From Ridgeia piscesae (taxonomy: Eukaryota > Annelida > Polychaeta > Sabellida > Siboglinidae), in contig JAODUO010000428.1 of the NCBI GenBank assembly GCA_025642075.2, forward strand, positions 16,001-80,000: a DNA stretch of 64,000 nucleotides, read 5' to 3'. The notes under the pieces are model-generated. The model was not told the origin of the DNA, made no database searches, and saw only the letters and a program-made list of their open reading frames with translations. Each line of letters opens with the position of its first letter. The stretch's first letter is position 1. Both the position numbers and the translations under genes were made by a program. This document shows positions 23,776-35,804 of this stretch, piece after piece.

Positions 23776-24274
23776 GGGAGGGAGAGGGAGAAGGGTTGTT
23801 ATGATAAATGTCCAAGCATTTCACTCAGTCCATTGGGTTGGTGAAAACTAAACTCAAAGGTCTTGCATTTTATTAATCAGTATTTTATATTTTCCTCAAT
23901 TATTAAATTTAAGAACGTTGTGTCAATTAGTTAACGTGTAATTTTGTTTTTCTTCTGGGAAATGTAACTAGGGGTGGAGGGGGTTTGTTTGTTCTTGTGC
24001 TTTGAATGTGTCCAGTCATTTATCACCTGGTCCAGTAGACCCAGGGTTTGCTCTCTGCTGCTCCACCATAGCCAATGACCTGGCTCTAGGACACTTCAGG
24101 GTTGACTGACTTCAGGGGTTGACTGACTTCAGGGGTTGACTGACTTCAGGGGTTGACTCAAAAGTAGCTGCTGGTAACAGACCGCAGTGAAACGTTACTT
24201 TCACTTTGATGAGTTTCTTCCTTCCTGTATCTTCTCACACTTCCTCGGTTCTATCTCTAACGTCTCGTGTTTGA
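23776..24274. other. Unique intron sequence with a short 17-bp repeat
   Basis: Contains four copies of ttcaggggttgactgac (about 24096-24160). The rest is unique. Confidence 0.5.
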
Positions 24275-26480
24275 CATGGTCTGTTTTGTGTCATCTGACA
24301 TAGTCTGTTTTGTGTCATCTGACATAGTCTGTTTTGTGTCATCTGACATGGTCTGTTTTGTGTCATCTGACATAGTCTGTTTTGTGTCATCTGACATAGT
24401 CTTTGTATTGAAAGTGTTTTGTATCATCTGACATAGTCTGTTTTGTGTCATCTGACATAGTCTGTTTTGTATCATCTGACATAGTCTGTTTTGTGTCATC
24501 TGACATAGTCTGTTTTGTGTCATCTGACATAGTCTGTTTTGTATCATCTGACATAGTCTGTTTTGTGTCATCTGACATAGTCTGTTTTGTGTCATCTGAC
24601 ATAGTCTGTTTTGTGTCATCTGACATGTCTGTTTTGTGTCATGACATAGTCTTTTTGTGTCATCTGACATAGTCTGTTTTGTGTCATCTGACATAGTCTG
24701 TTTTGTGTCACTGACATAGTCTGTTTTGTGTCATCTGACATAGTCTGTTTTGTGTCATCTGACATAGTCTGTTTTGTGTCATCTGACATAGTCTGTTTTG
24801 TGTCATCTGACATAGTCTGTTTTGTGTCATCTGACATGTCTGTTTTGTGTCATCTGACATAGTCTGTTTTGTGTCATCTGACATAGTCTGTTTTGTGTCA
24901 TCTGACATAGTCTGTTTTGTGTCATCTGACATAGTCTGTTTTGTGTCATCTGACATAGTCTGTTTTGTGTCATCTGACATGGTCTGTTTTGTGTCACCTG
25001 ACATAGTCTGTTTTGTGTCATCTGACATAGTCTGTTTTGTGTCATCTGACATAGTCTGTTTTGTGTCATCTGACATAGTCTGTTTTGTGTCATCTGACAT
25101 GGTCTGTTTTGTGTCACTGACATAGTCTGTTTTGTGTCATCTGACATAGTCTGTTTTGTGTCATCTGACATAGTCTGTTTTGTGTCATCTGACATGGTCT
25201 GTTTTGTGTCATCTGACATAGTCTGTTTTGTGTCATCTGACATAGTCTGTTTTGTGTCATCTGACATAGTCTGTTTTGTGTCATCTGACATGTCTGTTTT
25301 GTGTCATCTGACATAGTCTGTTTTGTGTCATCTGACATAGTCTGTTTTGTGTCATCTGACATAGTCTGTTTTGTGTCATCTGACATAGGGCTGTTTTGTG
25401 TCATCTGACATAGTCTGTTTTGTGTCATCTGACATAGTCTGTTTTGTGTCATCTGACATAGTCTGTTTTGTGTCATCTGACATAGTCTGTTTTGTGTCAT
25501 CTGACATAGTCTGTTTTGTGTCATCTGACATAGTCTGTTTTGTGTCATCTGACATAGTCTGTTTTGTGTCATCTGACATAGTCTGTTTTGTGTCATCTGA
25601 CATGGTCTGTTTTGTGTCATCTGACATAGTCTGTTTTGTGTCATCCTGACATAGTCTGTTTTGTGTCATCTGACAGTCTGTTTTTTCAGACATGTCTGTT
25701 TTGTGTCATCTGACATAGTCTGTTTTGTGTCATCTGACATGGTCTGTTTTGTGTCATCTGACATAGTCTGTTTTGTGTCATCTGACATAGTCTGTTTTGT
25801 GTCATCTGACATAGTCTGTTTTGTGTCATCTGACATAGTCTGTTTTGTGTCATCTGACATAGTCTGTTTTGTGTCATCTGACATAGTCTGTTTTGTGTCA
25901 TCTGACATGGTCTGTTTTGTGTCATCCGACATAGTCTGTTTTGTGTCATCCGACATAGTCTGTTTTGTGTCATCTGACATAGTCTGTTTTGTGTCATCTG
26001 ACATAGTCTGTTTTGTGTCATCTGACATAGTCTGTTTTGTGTCAGTCTTTGATCGATGGTCTGTTTTGTGTCATCCGACATAGTCTGTTTTGTGTCATCT
26101 GACATAGTCTGTTTTGTGTCATCTGACATGGTCTGTTTTGTGTCATCCGACATGGTCTGTTTTGTGTCATCCGACATAGTCTGTTTTGTGTCATCTGACA
26201 TAGTCTGTTTTGTGTCATCTGACATAGTCTGTTTTGTGTCATCTGACATAGTCTGTTTTGTGTCATCTGACATGGTCTGTTTCGTGTCATCCGACATAGT
26301 CTGTTTTGTGTCATCTGACATAGTCTGTTTTGTGTCATCTGACATAGTCTGTTTTGTGTCTTCTGACATGGTCTGTTTTGTGTCTTCTGACATGGTCTGT
26401 TTTGTGTCATCCGACATGGTCTGTTTCGTGTCATCCGACATGGTCTCTGTTTCATGACATCTGACATGGTCTGTTTCATC
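24275..26480. repeat. 24-bp minisatellite, about 91 copies
   Basis: The unit is tagtctgttttgtgtcatct followed by gaca, with scattered variants catgg, catccgaca (clustered after 25,920) and a few indels. Antisense frames read MSDDTKQT repeats; these are artefacts of the unit length. Confidence 0.98.
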
Positions 26481-26847
26481 TGGTTGAGAAGCACATATTC
26501 AGTAGTGTCATGTGTGACTGCAGTGTCAGTGTCTGTGTCAGATGTTGATGGTGATGTTGCGTAGTAGAGACCACAACGAGTGCAGTGACTCAGTGAGTCC
26601 AGTCCACTCATCACTGATGACCGTGTTTTCACATTTGATGTAATCAAATTCGTAGAAACACATCTGCAGCAGGCACATGTTAATGGAGTTGATATTTCTA
26701 CAACCTAACCAGTTGCTTAACAAACACTTTCATCTACACAACCTGTATGTCAGCTTTCACCATCTACAGCGGCAAGGAATTGTACAGGTTCAAACAGCTT
26801 GTTCTTGTTAACTTAAGCCGGTGCGGCATTTTTCAGTTGCTGCATCA
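26481..26847. other. Unique intron sequence
   Basis: Nothing recognisable. Confidence 0.4.
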
Positions 26848-27190
26848 AGTCGGTTGGAGTAAGCCCCAGTTGATGTGAAAGCACCATCTTACGTCTGTTG
26901 GAGTAAGTTCCGGTTGTGAAAGCACCATCTTAAGTCTGTTGGAGTAAGTTCCGGTTGTGAAAGCACCATCTTAAGTCTGTTGGAGTAAGTTCCGGTTGTG
27001 AAAGCACCATCCTAAGTCTGTTGGAGTAAGTTCCGGTTGTGAGAGCACTATCTTACGTCTGTTGGAGTAAGTCCCGGTTGTGAAAGCACCATCTTAAGTC
27101 TGTTGGAGTAAGTTCCGGTTGTGAAAGCACCATCCTAAGTCTGTTGGAGTAAGTCCCGGTTGTGAAAGCACCATCTTAAGTCTGTTGGAG
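26848..27190. repeat. 41-bp minisatellite, about 8 copies
   Basis: The unit is gttggagtaagttccggttg, tgaaagcaccatcttaagtc and t. It includes gagtaagt, which looks like a 5' splice site. Confidence 0.95.
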
Positions 27191-27382
27191 TAGGTCATGG
27201 TGCTCAGATCAGTGGAGTGGAATAGGTTAACGAATTAGCCTTATTAAGAAATGTAGGCGTTTATTTAAATCACTGAAAGGATTTACATTGGTCATTAGAT
27301 CTGTGTCAGTTGTTTGCATATTTACAATATGTATAACTAATAATTTACTTGCGTCTTATCATTAAGAACTGTTATATTAATT

Positions 27383-27386
<4 letters not shown>

Positions 27387-27434
<48 letters not shown>

Positions 27435-27435
27435 G

Positions 27436-27477
<42 letters not shown>

Positions 27478-27525
27478 AGTAACTGTTAAAAAATTTTAAT
27501 TCAGACTAAGACTGTTCTTAATAAT

Positions 27526-27580
<55 letters not shown>

Positions 27581-27592
27581 TTATAATTATGA
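27387..27592. repeat. (AT)n microsatellites
   Basis: Three AT tracts at about 27387-27433, 27438-27472 and 27528-27592 separated by unique AT-rich sequence. Confidence 0.95.
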
Positions 27593-29375
27593 AACATATC
27601 TACATGTATCTTCTTCTCCCAACTATTGCCTGGTCCGTCACAGGGTGTTAGAAGTCTGGTATTCATTGACATATCTTGATTTTGTAAAAATACAATTAAA
27701 AAATCCTCTAATATGCTGTGTTTCAAAACCTCACACGTAGTAATCAAAGCAAGAGTTCACTGAGCTGTGCCAGTGACACTCCCTGGACCCACCCCCACCC
27801 CACCCCCACCCCAGCTGGCTGTCATCCTTCAGCCTGCACCAGTGGCTGTCATATTCAAAGTCTCACCTTAGAAGTGAACTAAACTTGTCCATCAATCAGC
27901 CCAAGTCTATCATTAACTCCAATTTGTATTCATTTGGTCCCTAGTTGGGGTTGTCAGAGGGGTTGATGGATGGGGCAACTCCCGTCTGGCACCAGCCCTG
28001 TCTCTCCCTATCTTTCTTGAAGGGTGGGGAACAGCCATGGACACTACACTGGGTTCAGCTTTCTGATTTTCATTTGAAATCATCCATGAATTGAATCCAA
28101 GTTATAATTGATCTGACCTGTCTTTATTTCTCTGACCACATGTAGTCTTGTGTCATTCGGTCAGCTGTATCACGTAAGAGAAATTCTCCCGAGGTACCAG
28201 TGGTCAGTCTTTGTCATCAGTCCCAGTTAGTTTGTCACTCAGATTGACACTTGTGACAGTCATCAGAACACGTAAATATGTACATCATTAAAAGATTAAC
28301 ATTTCTAACAGATCCACTGTAAAATCAAATTTGATACAGCAGCCGTATTTCTAACAAAATAACTAAATCTGTACCAAATATGGAAAGTCTCTCCCTTTCA
28401 AAGAGAGACCCGGTGTCAATCAAGAGAGACTGGACTACAGGATGGTCTCTCTAGAGAGGCTCTGCTGCTGGTCCAAGTCCAGTTATTTATAGATAACATA
28501 CAACTGACTCTAGGTTCAAGTCCAGTTATTCATAGATAACATAGATCCGACTCTTGTTGTAAATATGTGACTGTTACTTTTAAACCTGTCCAACTGTGTG
28601 GTTTCACTTGTCACGCCTGCTGCCAGTGACAGCCTGGGAGGACTGCTCTGGTGAGACGGTCCCTGTCAGGAGCCGGAAGCACATTTAGTTTCCACTGAAT
28701 CATCCAGTGGTTTTGGAGCGTTTATTGGGGTCAATTAAGGTAGAGTTGGGAGCAGGTGAAGTCGTCCTTCCCTCTCCCTTCCCTTCCCTGCTGATCCCAA
28801 CATAACCTGTGGTATTTACTAAGGCAGTCAGCCAGGGATGATTGGGGAGATTTATGGCTCTCCCACCCAAGGCCTCCCACTACAACTGGGCAGTGGTTCT
28901 GGGAGCCAGGGAAAGCGGCCAGGCTCCCTGGAGGAAGTATGACCCGTCTCACCAGGGCTGCCCACATAGATGGGGTCAGACCACCATTTCACTTCCTGGT
29001 TTATGTGCTATATACCTAGGTGAAGTTGAGGTGGATCCAAAATCGAGGTTTTGTGCACGCTGAAGGTTTATTTTGAGAAAGGTGAAAGGGCTCAGTTGTA
29101 GCTGTGGATACTTCGCCTGTCACCTGCACCTTGAGAGTCTCACTGCTGCCTGGCAGTGTGTGTGTGTTTACTGTGATATATTGATGTATTGATATATTGA
29201 TGTGTTGCTGCTGTCACGCAGTGCCTTTCTCTTTCGGTAGATGTCACATTAAAATTGATATCGTGAATTAATCCGACCAATCTTGAGTACCTTTGGTAGG
29301 TCAACCAGGAAAAAAATCAGTTGCTAGATTAGACCAGCTGCATCAGATAACTGATGGTTACATTGCAGTCATGTA
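27593..29375. other. Unique intron sequence
   Basis: About 1.8 kb without arrays or recognisable exons. A pair of near-identical ccagttatt(t/c)atagataac segments occurs near 28,480-28,540. Confidence 0.4.
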
Positions 29376-29460
29376 ATGATGGTGATGGTGATGGTGATGG
29401 TGATGGTGATGGTGATGGTGATGGTGATGGTGATGGTGATGGTGATGGTGATGGTGATGA
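29376..29460. repeat. (GATGGT)n microsatellite
   Basis: About 14 copies of a hexamer, coding spuriously for poly-His antisense. Confidence 0.97.
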
Positions 29461-29639
29461 CGACGATGCATGACTTTCACACACCAGTTGTGAGACCACA
29501 TCTTTTCAACCCTGATGTATTTCTCAATTCCTCTTACAACCTCATTTCCTCCTACACCTCTTCGCTTCTCACATACTCCTACGCCTCCCACTTCCTCCTA
29601 CGCTTCTCACATACTTTAATTTAACTGTAGCACTCAGCT

Positions 29640-30478
29640 AGAGCTTGTAGCATCCCGTTGGAGCCTGAAGCACTCTGCTAGAGCCTGTAGCACCCTGTTA
29701 GAGCCTGTAGCACCCTGTTAGAGCCTACAGCACCCTGTTAGAGCCTGTAGCACCCTGTTAGAGCCTGTAGCACCCTGTTAGACCCTGTAGCACCCTGTTA
29801 GAGCCTACAACACCCTGTTAGAGCCTGTAGCACTCTGTTAGAGCCTGGAGCACTCTGTTAGAGCCTGTAGCATCCCGTTACAACCTGGAGCACTCTGTTA
29901 GAGCCTGTAGCACACTGTTAGAGCCTGTAGCACTCTGTTACAGCATGAAGCACTCTGTTAGAGCATGTAGCACTCTGTTAGAGCCTGTAGCACCCTGTAC
30001 CACACTGTTAGAGCCTGTAGCACCCTGTTAGAGCCTGTAGCATCCCGTTACAGCCTGGAGCACTCTGCTAGAGCTTGTAGTACTCTGTTAGAGCCTGTAG
30101 CATCCCGTTACAGCCTGGAGCACTCTGCTAGAGCTTGTAGCACTCTGTTAGAGCCTGTAGCACCCTGTTAGAGCCTGTAGCATCCCGTTACAGCCTGGAG
30201 CACTCTGTTAGAGCATGTAGCACACTGTTAGAGCCTGTAGCACTCTGTTACAACCTGAAGCACTCTGTTAGAGCATGTAGCACTCTGTTAGAGCCTGTAG
30301 CACCCTGTTAGAGCCTGTAGCATCCCGTTACAGCCTGGAGCACTCTGCTAGAGCTTGTAGTACTCTGTTAGAGCCTGTAGCACTCTGTTAGAGCCTGTAG
30401 CACCCTGTTAGAGCCAGTAGCACTATGCTAGAGCCTGTAGCACCATGGTAGAACCTCTAGCACTGTGCTAGAGTCTGT
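29640..30478. repeat. 20-bp minisatellite, about 42 copies
   Basis: The unit is tagagcctgtagcaccctgt with many single-base variants (cact, catcc, cagcctgg). Longer blocks of several units recur in the same order, pointing to larger-scale duplications within the array. Confidence 0.95.
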
Positions 30479-30769
30479 AGGGGCTGTAGACAGAGCCAGC
30501 TGTCCACCTGGTGGTGGAGGCACAGTGTTTAACAGCCAGCCCAGACGCCCAGCTGGATGATTGGATGGCTGGCCCCTCACCATCTCACACCTGGCACTAC
30601 TGGAGAGCAATCAGCTGTATTCAGCTAAGTCCAATTACTTGCCCAGGCTATGCAGTGACCCACTGGTCATTGGTCAGTATGGAAGTGCATGGTCAAAGAC
30701 TTGGAGATTATTTCAGTAACACTGGACATTACGGCATATTAGTGGAATGATCTTTATTACATACAAATG

Positions 30770-31240
30770 TGTGGGAGGGGGTAGTCATGATGTCTACTGT
30801 CTACAAGGGGAGGGGGTAGTCATGATATCTACTGTCTACAAGGGGAGGGGGTAGTCATGATGTCTACAAGGGGAGGGGGTAGTCATGATGTCTACTGTCT
30901 ACAAGGGGAGGGGGTAGTCATGATGTCTACTGTCTACAAGGGGAGGGGGTAGTCATGATGTCTACTGTCTACAAGGGGAGGGGGTAGTCATGATGTCTAC
31001 AAGGGGAGGGGGTAGTCATGATGTCTACTGTCTACAAGGGGAGGGGGTAGTCATGATGTCTACTGTCTACAAGGGGAGGGGGTAGTCATGATGTCTACAA
31101 GGGGAGGGGGTAGTCATGATGTCTACAAGGGGAGGGGGTAGTCATGATGTCTACAAGGGGAGGGGGTAGTCATGATGTATTCTGTCTACAAGGGGGAGGG
31201 GGTAGTCATGATGTCTACTGTCTACAAGGGGAGGGGATAG
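30770..31240. repeat. 28/35-bp G-rich minisatellite, about 15 copies
   Basis: Units of ggggagggggtagtcatgat followed by gtctactgtctacaa, or without the 7-bp tactgtc, are mixed in the array. Confidence 0.95.
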
Positions 31241-32539
31241 TGACATCTGTGGCATATGTGGAGGGGTTTGACTGTCTTTACGGTTGTTCTGAGAATCAGA
31301 GCACAATTTTGTCATTAAGTCTATTTGTCATTAAATCTATTTGTCGTTAAGTCTCACATTTGTCAACATGTCAACGCCTTGTAGACAGGTGACACCACCG
31401 TTGACTGCATGGCGCCATTCTTCACCAGCCCTCCCAGTCTGCCCTCCACCCCACCAGTCTGCCCTCCACCTCTTACTGGGCAACTGGTCTGCCCCACCCT
31501 CCCTGTTCCACAGGGCGAAGGTTTTTATCCCCACTTGTCTCACTGATACCTAGAAGTTGGTGTATGTGAGTGGTTTAAGACATGATCTCAGATAAAACAG
31601 GGTAGGGTTGCGCAGGGTGATAAGGGGTAAGAGGCGAACATGTTTTGACACTAAAGTGTGCCTGCTGCTGGGACGGAGGGGAGGATTCATTTTGAGAAAT
31701 GAGACGGGAAGATAACTGAAACATTGGCTGTTTGACTTTAGTTGGAAGGGTAGAGAGGATGTGTGTGGGGAAGGATGGGGGCTGTTGTCAAGGCCACTGT
31801 GGTTTGCCATAAGGAAAGAGAGAAATAAAACACTTGGAGAAGCCACGGGTTGACATTCAGTGATGTTGGCGTTGCTGTTACTTGTCATCTGTGAAGTTGA
31901 GAGTCCAGTATTGGTCACAGTGGTGACAACACCTGAACAAGGTGAACTTCTCGCCTTATTGTTGTGTAAACATATTTCTTGTCAACGGCACTACCATTGC
32001 CATGGCACAAACATACGATTCATGAAAAACTAATTTGTCACATCAGTAGTTTTAGCGGCAAGACACAGGATGTGATTTTGAACTGGTCATGTAGATGCTT
32101 CCAAGAATCCTGATTGGTTTGTGATGTGGGTCCCACCAGTGACTGTCCCTTTGTGACTGTCATTGCGAGCTGCCGTCTTGTCATGTCACATTGTTGGCAG
32201 TTGTCACAAACAGTTTCAAGATCATTGTAGAAAGATGTATTTTGTAACACAAGTGGCTCAGTGTTGTAGGTTGACAAGAGTCACAAGACACACATTAACA
32301 TGATCAGGCTGAATCCACATCTGAAGCAAATAAATTAAACAAAGCTGACAGATAGTTACCATGTCACAATAACCCTTTAAATTAAGCCGATGGATAGCCA
32401 AAATGTTAGCATGTACTGCTGTACAGGCGTTTGTTGCCTGGCAACCTTTCACGAAATAGCACTAACCCCCACCAGCTGATGCAATATACCATTTGTGCAG
32501 CAAACACTGTATTGTGTATATAGAAGTTGGGTTTGTGCA
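31241..32539. other. Unique intron sequence
   Basis: About 1.3 kb of unique sequence. No exon seen; one X-box palindrome at 32433. Confidence 0.4.
32433..32445. promoter_or_regulatory. RFX X-box-like palindrome
   Basis: GTTGCCTGGCAAC has perfect GTTGCC/GGCAAC arms with a 1-bp centre. It lies about 100 bp before the 34-bp array in the 28-kb intron. Confidence 0.3.
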
Positions 32540-35500
32540 TCCGAACCGAGTAAACAGGCGTGGTTGTTGTGTTTTAGAACCGAGTAAACAGATGTGGTTG
32601 TTGTGTTTTAGAACCGAGTAAACAGATGTGGTTGTTGTGTTTTAGAACCGAGTAAACAGATGTGGTTGTTGTGTTGTAGAACCGAGTAAACAGATGTGGT
32701 TGTTGTGTTTTAGAACCGAGTAAACAGATGTGGTTGTTGTGTTTTAGAACCGAGTAAACAGATGTGGTTGTTGTGTTTTAGAACCGAGTAAACAGATGTG
32801 GTTGTTGTGTTTTAGAACTGAGTAAACAGATGTGGTTGTTGTGTTTTAGAACTGAGTAAACAGACGTGGTTGTTGTGTTTTAGAACCGAGTAAACAGACG
32901 TGGTTGTTGTGTTTTAGAACCAAGTAAACAGATGTGGTTGTTGTGTTTTAGAACCAAGTAAACAGATGTGGTTGTTGTGTTTTAGACCTGAGTAAACAGG
33001 CTTGGTTGTTGTGTTGTAGAACCAAGTAAACAGATGTGGTTGTTGTGTTTTAGACCTGAGTAAACAGACGTGGTTGTTGTGTTGTAGAACCGAGTAAACA
33101 GATGTGGTTGTGTTTTAGAACCAAGTAAACAGATGTGGTTGTTGTGTTTTAGAACCGAGTAAACAGACGTGGTTGTTGTGTTTTAGAACCGAGTAAACAG
33201 ACGTGGTTGTTGTGTTGTAGAACCAAGTAAACAGACGTGGTTGTTGTGTTTTAGAACCGAGTAAATAGATGTGGTTGTTGTGTTGTAGAACCGTGTAAAC
33301 AGATGTGATTGTTGTGTTTTAGAACTGTGTAAACAGACGTGGTTGTTGTGTTTTAGAACCGTGTAGGCAGATGTGGTTGTTGTGTTTTAGAAGTGTGTAA
33401 ACAGACATGGTTGTTGTATTTTAGAACTGAGTAAACAAATGTGGTTGTTGTGTTTTAAAACTGAGTAAACAGATGTGGTTGTTGTGTCTTAGAACTGAGT
33501 AAACAGATGTGGTTGTTGTGTCTTAGAACTGAGTAAACAGATGTGGTTGTTGTGTCTTAGAACTGAGTAAACAGATGTGGTTGTTGTGTTTTAGAACTGA
33601 GTAAACAGAGGTGGTTGTTGTGTTTTAGAACTGAGTAAACAGAGGTGGTTGTTGTGTTTTAGAACTGAGTAAACAGATGTTGTTGTGTTTTAGACCTGAG
33701 TAAACAGACGTGGTTGTTGTGTTTTAGAACTGAGTAAACAGATGTGGTTGTTGTGTTTTAGAACTGAGTAAACAGATGTGGTTGTTGTGTTTTAGAACTG
33801 AGTAAACAGACGTGGTTGTTGTGTTTTAGAACTGAGTAAACAGAGGTGGTTGTTGTGTTTTAGAACTGAGTAAACAGATGTTGTTGTGTTTTAGAACCGA
33901 GTAAACAGATGTGGTTGTTGTGTTTTAGAACTGAGTAAACAGATGTGGTTGTTGTGTTTTAGAACTGAGTAAACAGATGTGGTTGTTGTGTTTTAGAACT
34001 GAGTAAACAGATGTGGTTGTTGTGTTTTAGAACTGAGTAAACAGATGTGGTTGTTGTGTTTTAGAACTGAGTAAACAGAGGTGGTTGTTGTGTTTTAGAA
34101 CTGAGTAAACAGAGGTGGTTGTTGTGTTTTAGAACTGAGTAAACAGAGGTGGTTGTTGTGTTTTAGAACTGAGTAAACAGATGTGGTTGTTGTGTTTTAG
34201 AACTGAGTAAACAGATGTGGTTGTTGTGTTTTAGAACTGAGTAAACAGATGTGGTTGTTGTGTTTTAGAACTGAGTAAACAGAGGTGGTTGTTGTGTTTT
34301 AGAACTGAGTAAACAGAGGTGGTTGTTGTGTTTTAGAACTGAGTAAACAGATGTGGTTGTTGTGTTTTAGAACTGAGTAAACAGAGGTGGTTGTTGTGTT
34401 TTAGAACTGAGTAAACAGAGGTGGTTGTTGTGTTTTAGAACTGAGTAAACAGATGTGGTTGTGTTTTAGACCTGAGTAAACAGACGTGGTTGTTGTGTTT
34501 TAGAACTGAGTAAACAGAGGTGGTTGTTGTGTTTTAGAACTGAGTAAACAGAGGTGGTTGTTGTGTTTTAGAACTGAGTAAACAGAGGGTGGTTGTTGTG
34601 TTTTAGAACTGAGTAAACAGATGTGGTTGTTGTGTTTTAGAACTGAGTAAACAGAGTGGTTGTTGTGTTTTAGAACTGAGTAAACAGAGGGTTGTTGTGT
34701 TTTAGAACTGAGTAAACAGATGTGGTTGTTGTGTTTTAGAACTGAGTAAACAGAGGTGGTTGTTGTGTTTTAGAACTGAGTAAACAGAGGTGGTTGTTGT
34801 GTTTTAGAACTGAGTAAACAGACGTGGTTGTTGTGTTTTAGAACTGAGTAAACAGATGTGGTTGTTGTGTTTTAGAACTGAGTAAACAGATGTGGTTGTT
34901 GTGTTTTAGAACTGAGTAAACAGATGTGGTTGTTGTGTTTTAGAACTGAGTAAACAGAGGTGGTTGTTGTGTTTTAGAACTGAGTAAACAGATGTGGTTG
35001 TTGTGTTTTAGAACTGAGTAAACAGATGTGGTTGTTGTGTTTTAGAACTGAGTAAACAGATGTGGTTGTTGTGTTTTAGAACTGAGTAAACAGAGGTGGT
35101 TGTTGTGTTTTAGAACTGAGTAAACAGAGTGGTTGTGTTTTAGAAAACAGATGTGGTTGTTGTGTTTTAGAACTGAGTAAACAGATGTGGTTGTTGTGTT
35201 TTAGAACTGAGTAAACAGATGTGGTTGTTGTGTTTTAGAACTGAGTAAACAGATGTGGTTGTTGTGTTTTAGAACTGAGTAAACAGAGGTGGTTGTTGTG
35301 TTTTAGAACTGAGTAAACAGATGTGGTTGTTGTGTTTTAGAACTGAGTAAACAGATGTGGTTGTTGTGTTTTAGAACTGAGTAAACAGAGGTGGTTGTTG
35401 TGTTTTAGAACTGAGTAAACAGAGGTGGTTGTTGTGTTTTAGAACTGAGTAAACAGAGGTGGTTGTTGTGTTTTAGAACTGAGTAAACAGAGGTGGTTGT

Positions 35501-35578
35501 TGTGTTTTAGAACTGAGTAAACAGACGTGGTTGTTGTGTTTTAGAACTGAGTAAACAGACGTGGTTGTTGTGTTTTAG
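32540..35578. repeat. 34-bp minisatellite ending at the exon 2 acceptor, about 89 copies
   Basis: The unit is gtgttttagaactgagtaaa followed by cagatgtggttgtt. Each copy contains gttttag|AAC(C/T)G. The last copy is the true exon 2 acceptor, where AACCG continues into CGGCC. Left-hand copies keep AACCG like the exon; later copies mostly have AACTG. This is tandem amplification of the splice junction itself. Confidence 0.98.
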
Positions 35579-35707
35579 AACCGCGGCCACAGCCTCGACA
35601 TGAATGTCATCCCAGTGTGGAAGAAAGGTTACACAGGAAAGGGCATTGTTGTTACGATTCTCGATGACGGCATAGAGAAAAACCACCCAGATCTCAAGAG
35701 AAATTAT
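35579..35707 (+). CDS. furin: Furin-like exon 2: catalytic Asp
   Basis: The exon encodes 43 residues beginning [10 protein letters not shown] and containing [20 protein letters not shown], the subtilisin-family Asp motif. The catalytic Asp codon is at 35663-35665, and the second Asp of LDD is a substrate-binding residue in furin. Phase is 0 at both ends, acceptor gtgttttag, donor gtgagt. The acceptor is the final unit of a 3-kb 34-bp minisatellite whose units carry the same acceptor and the first five exon bases. A decayed copy of this exon's 3' end lies downstream near 36,380-36,530. Confidence 0.97.
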
Positions 35708-35804
35708 GTGAGTGTTGACCAACTGTGTGTTCCTGCTGACTTGTCCACTTCCTGTCCTCTCTTGCACAGCTGTACACCCTGTGACCCACTACCCTACTGT
35801 CAGA

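Noticed and set aside
24257..26647. Repeated MSDDTKQT frames
   Set aside because: The 24-bp array read antisense; each frame ends wherever a unit has an indel.
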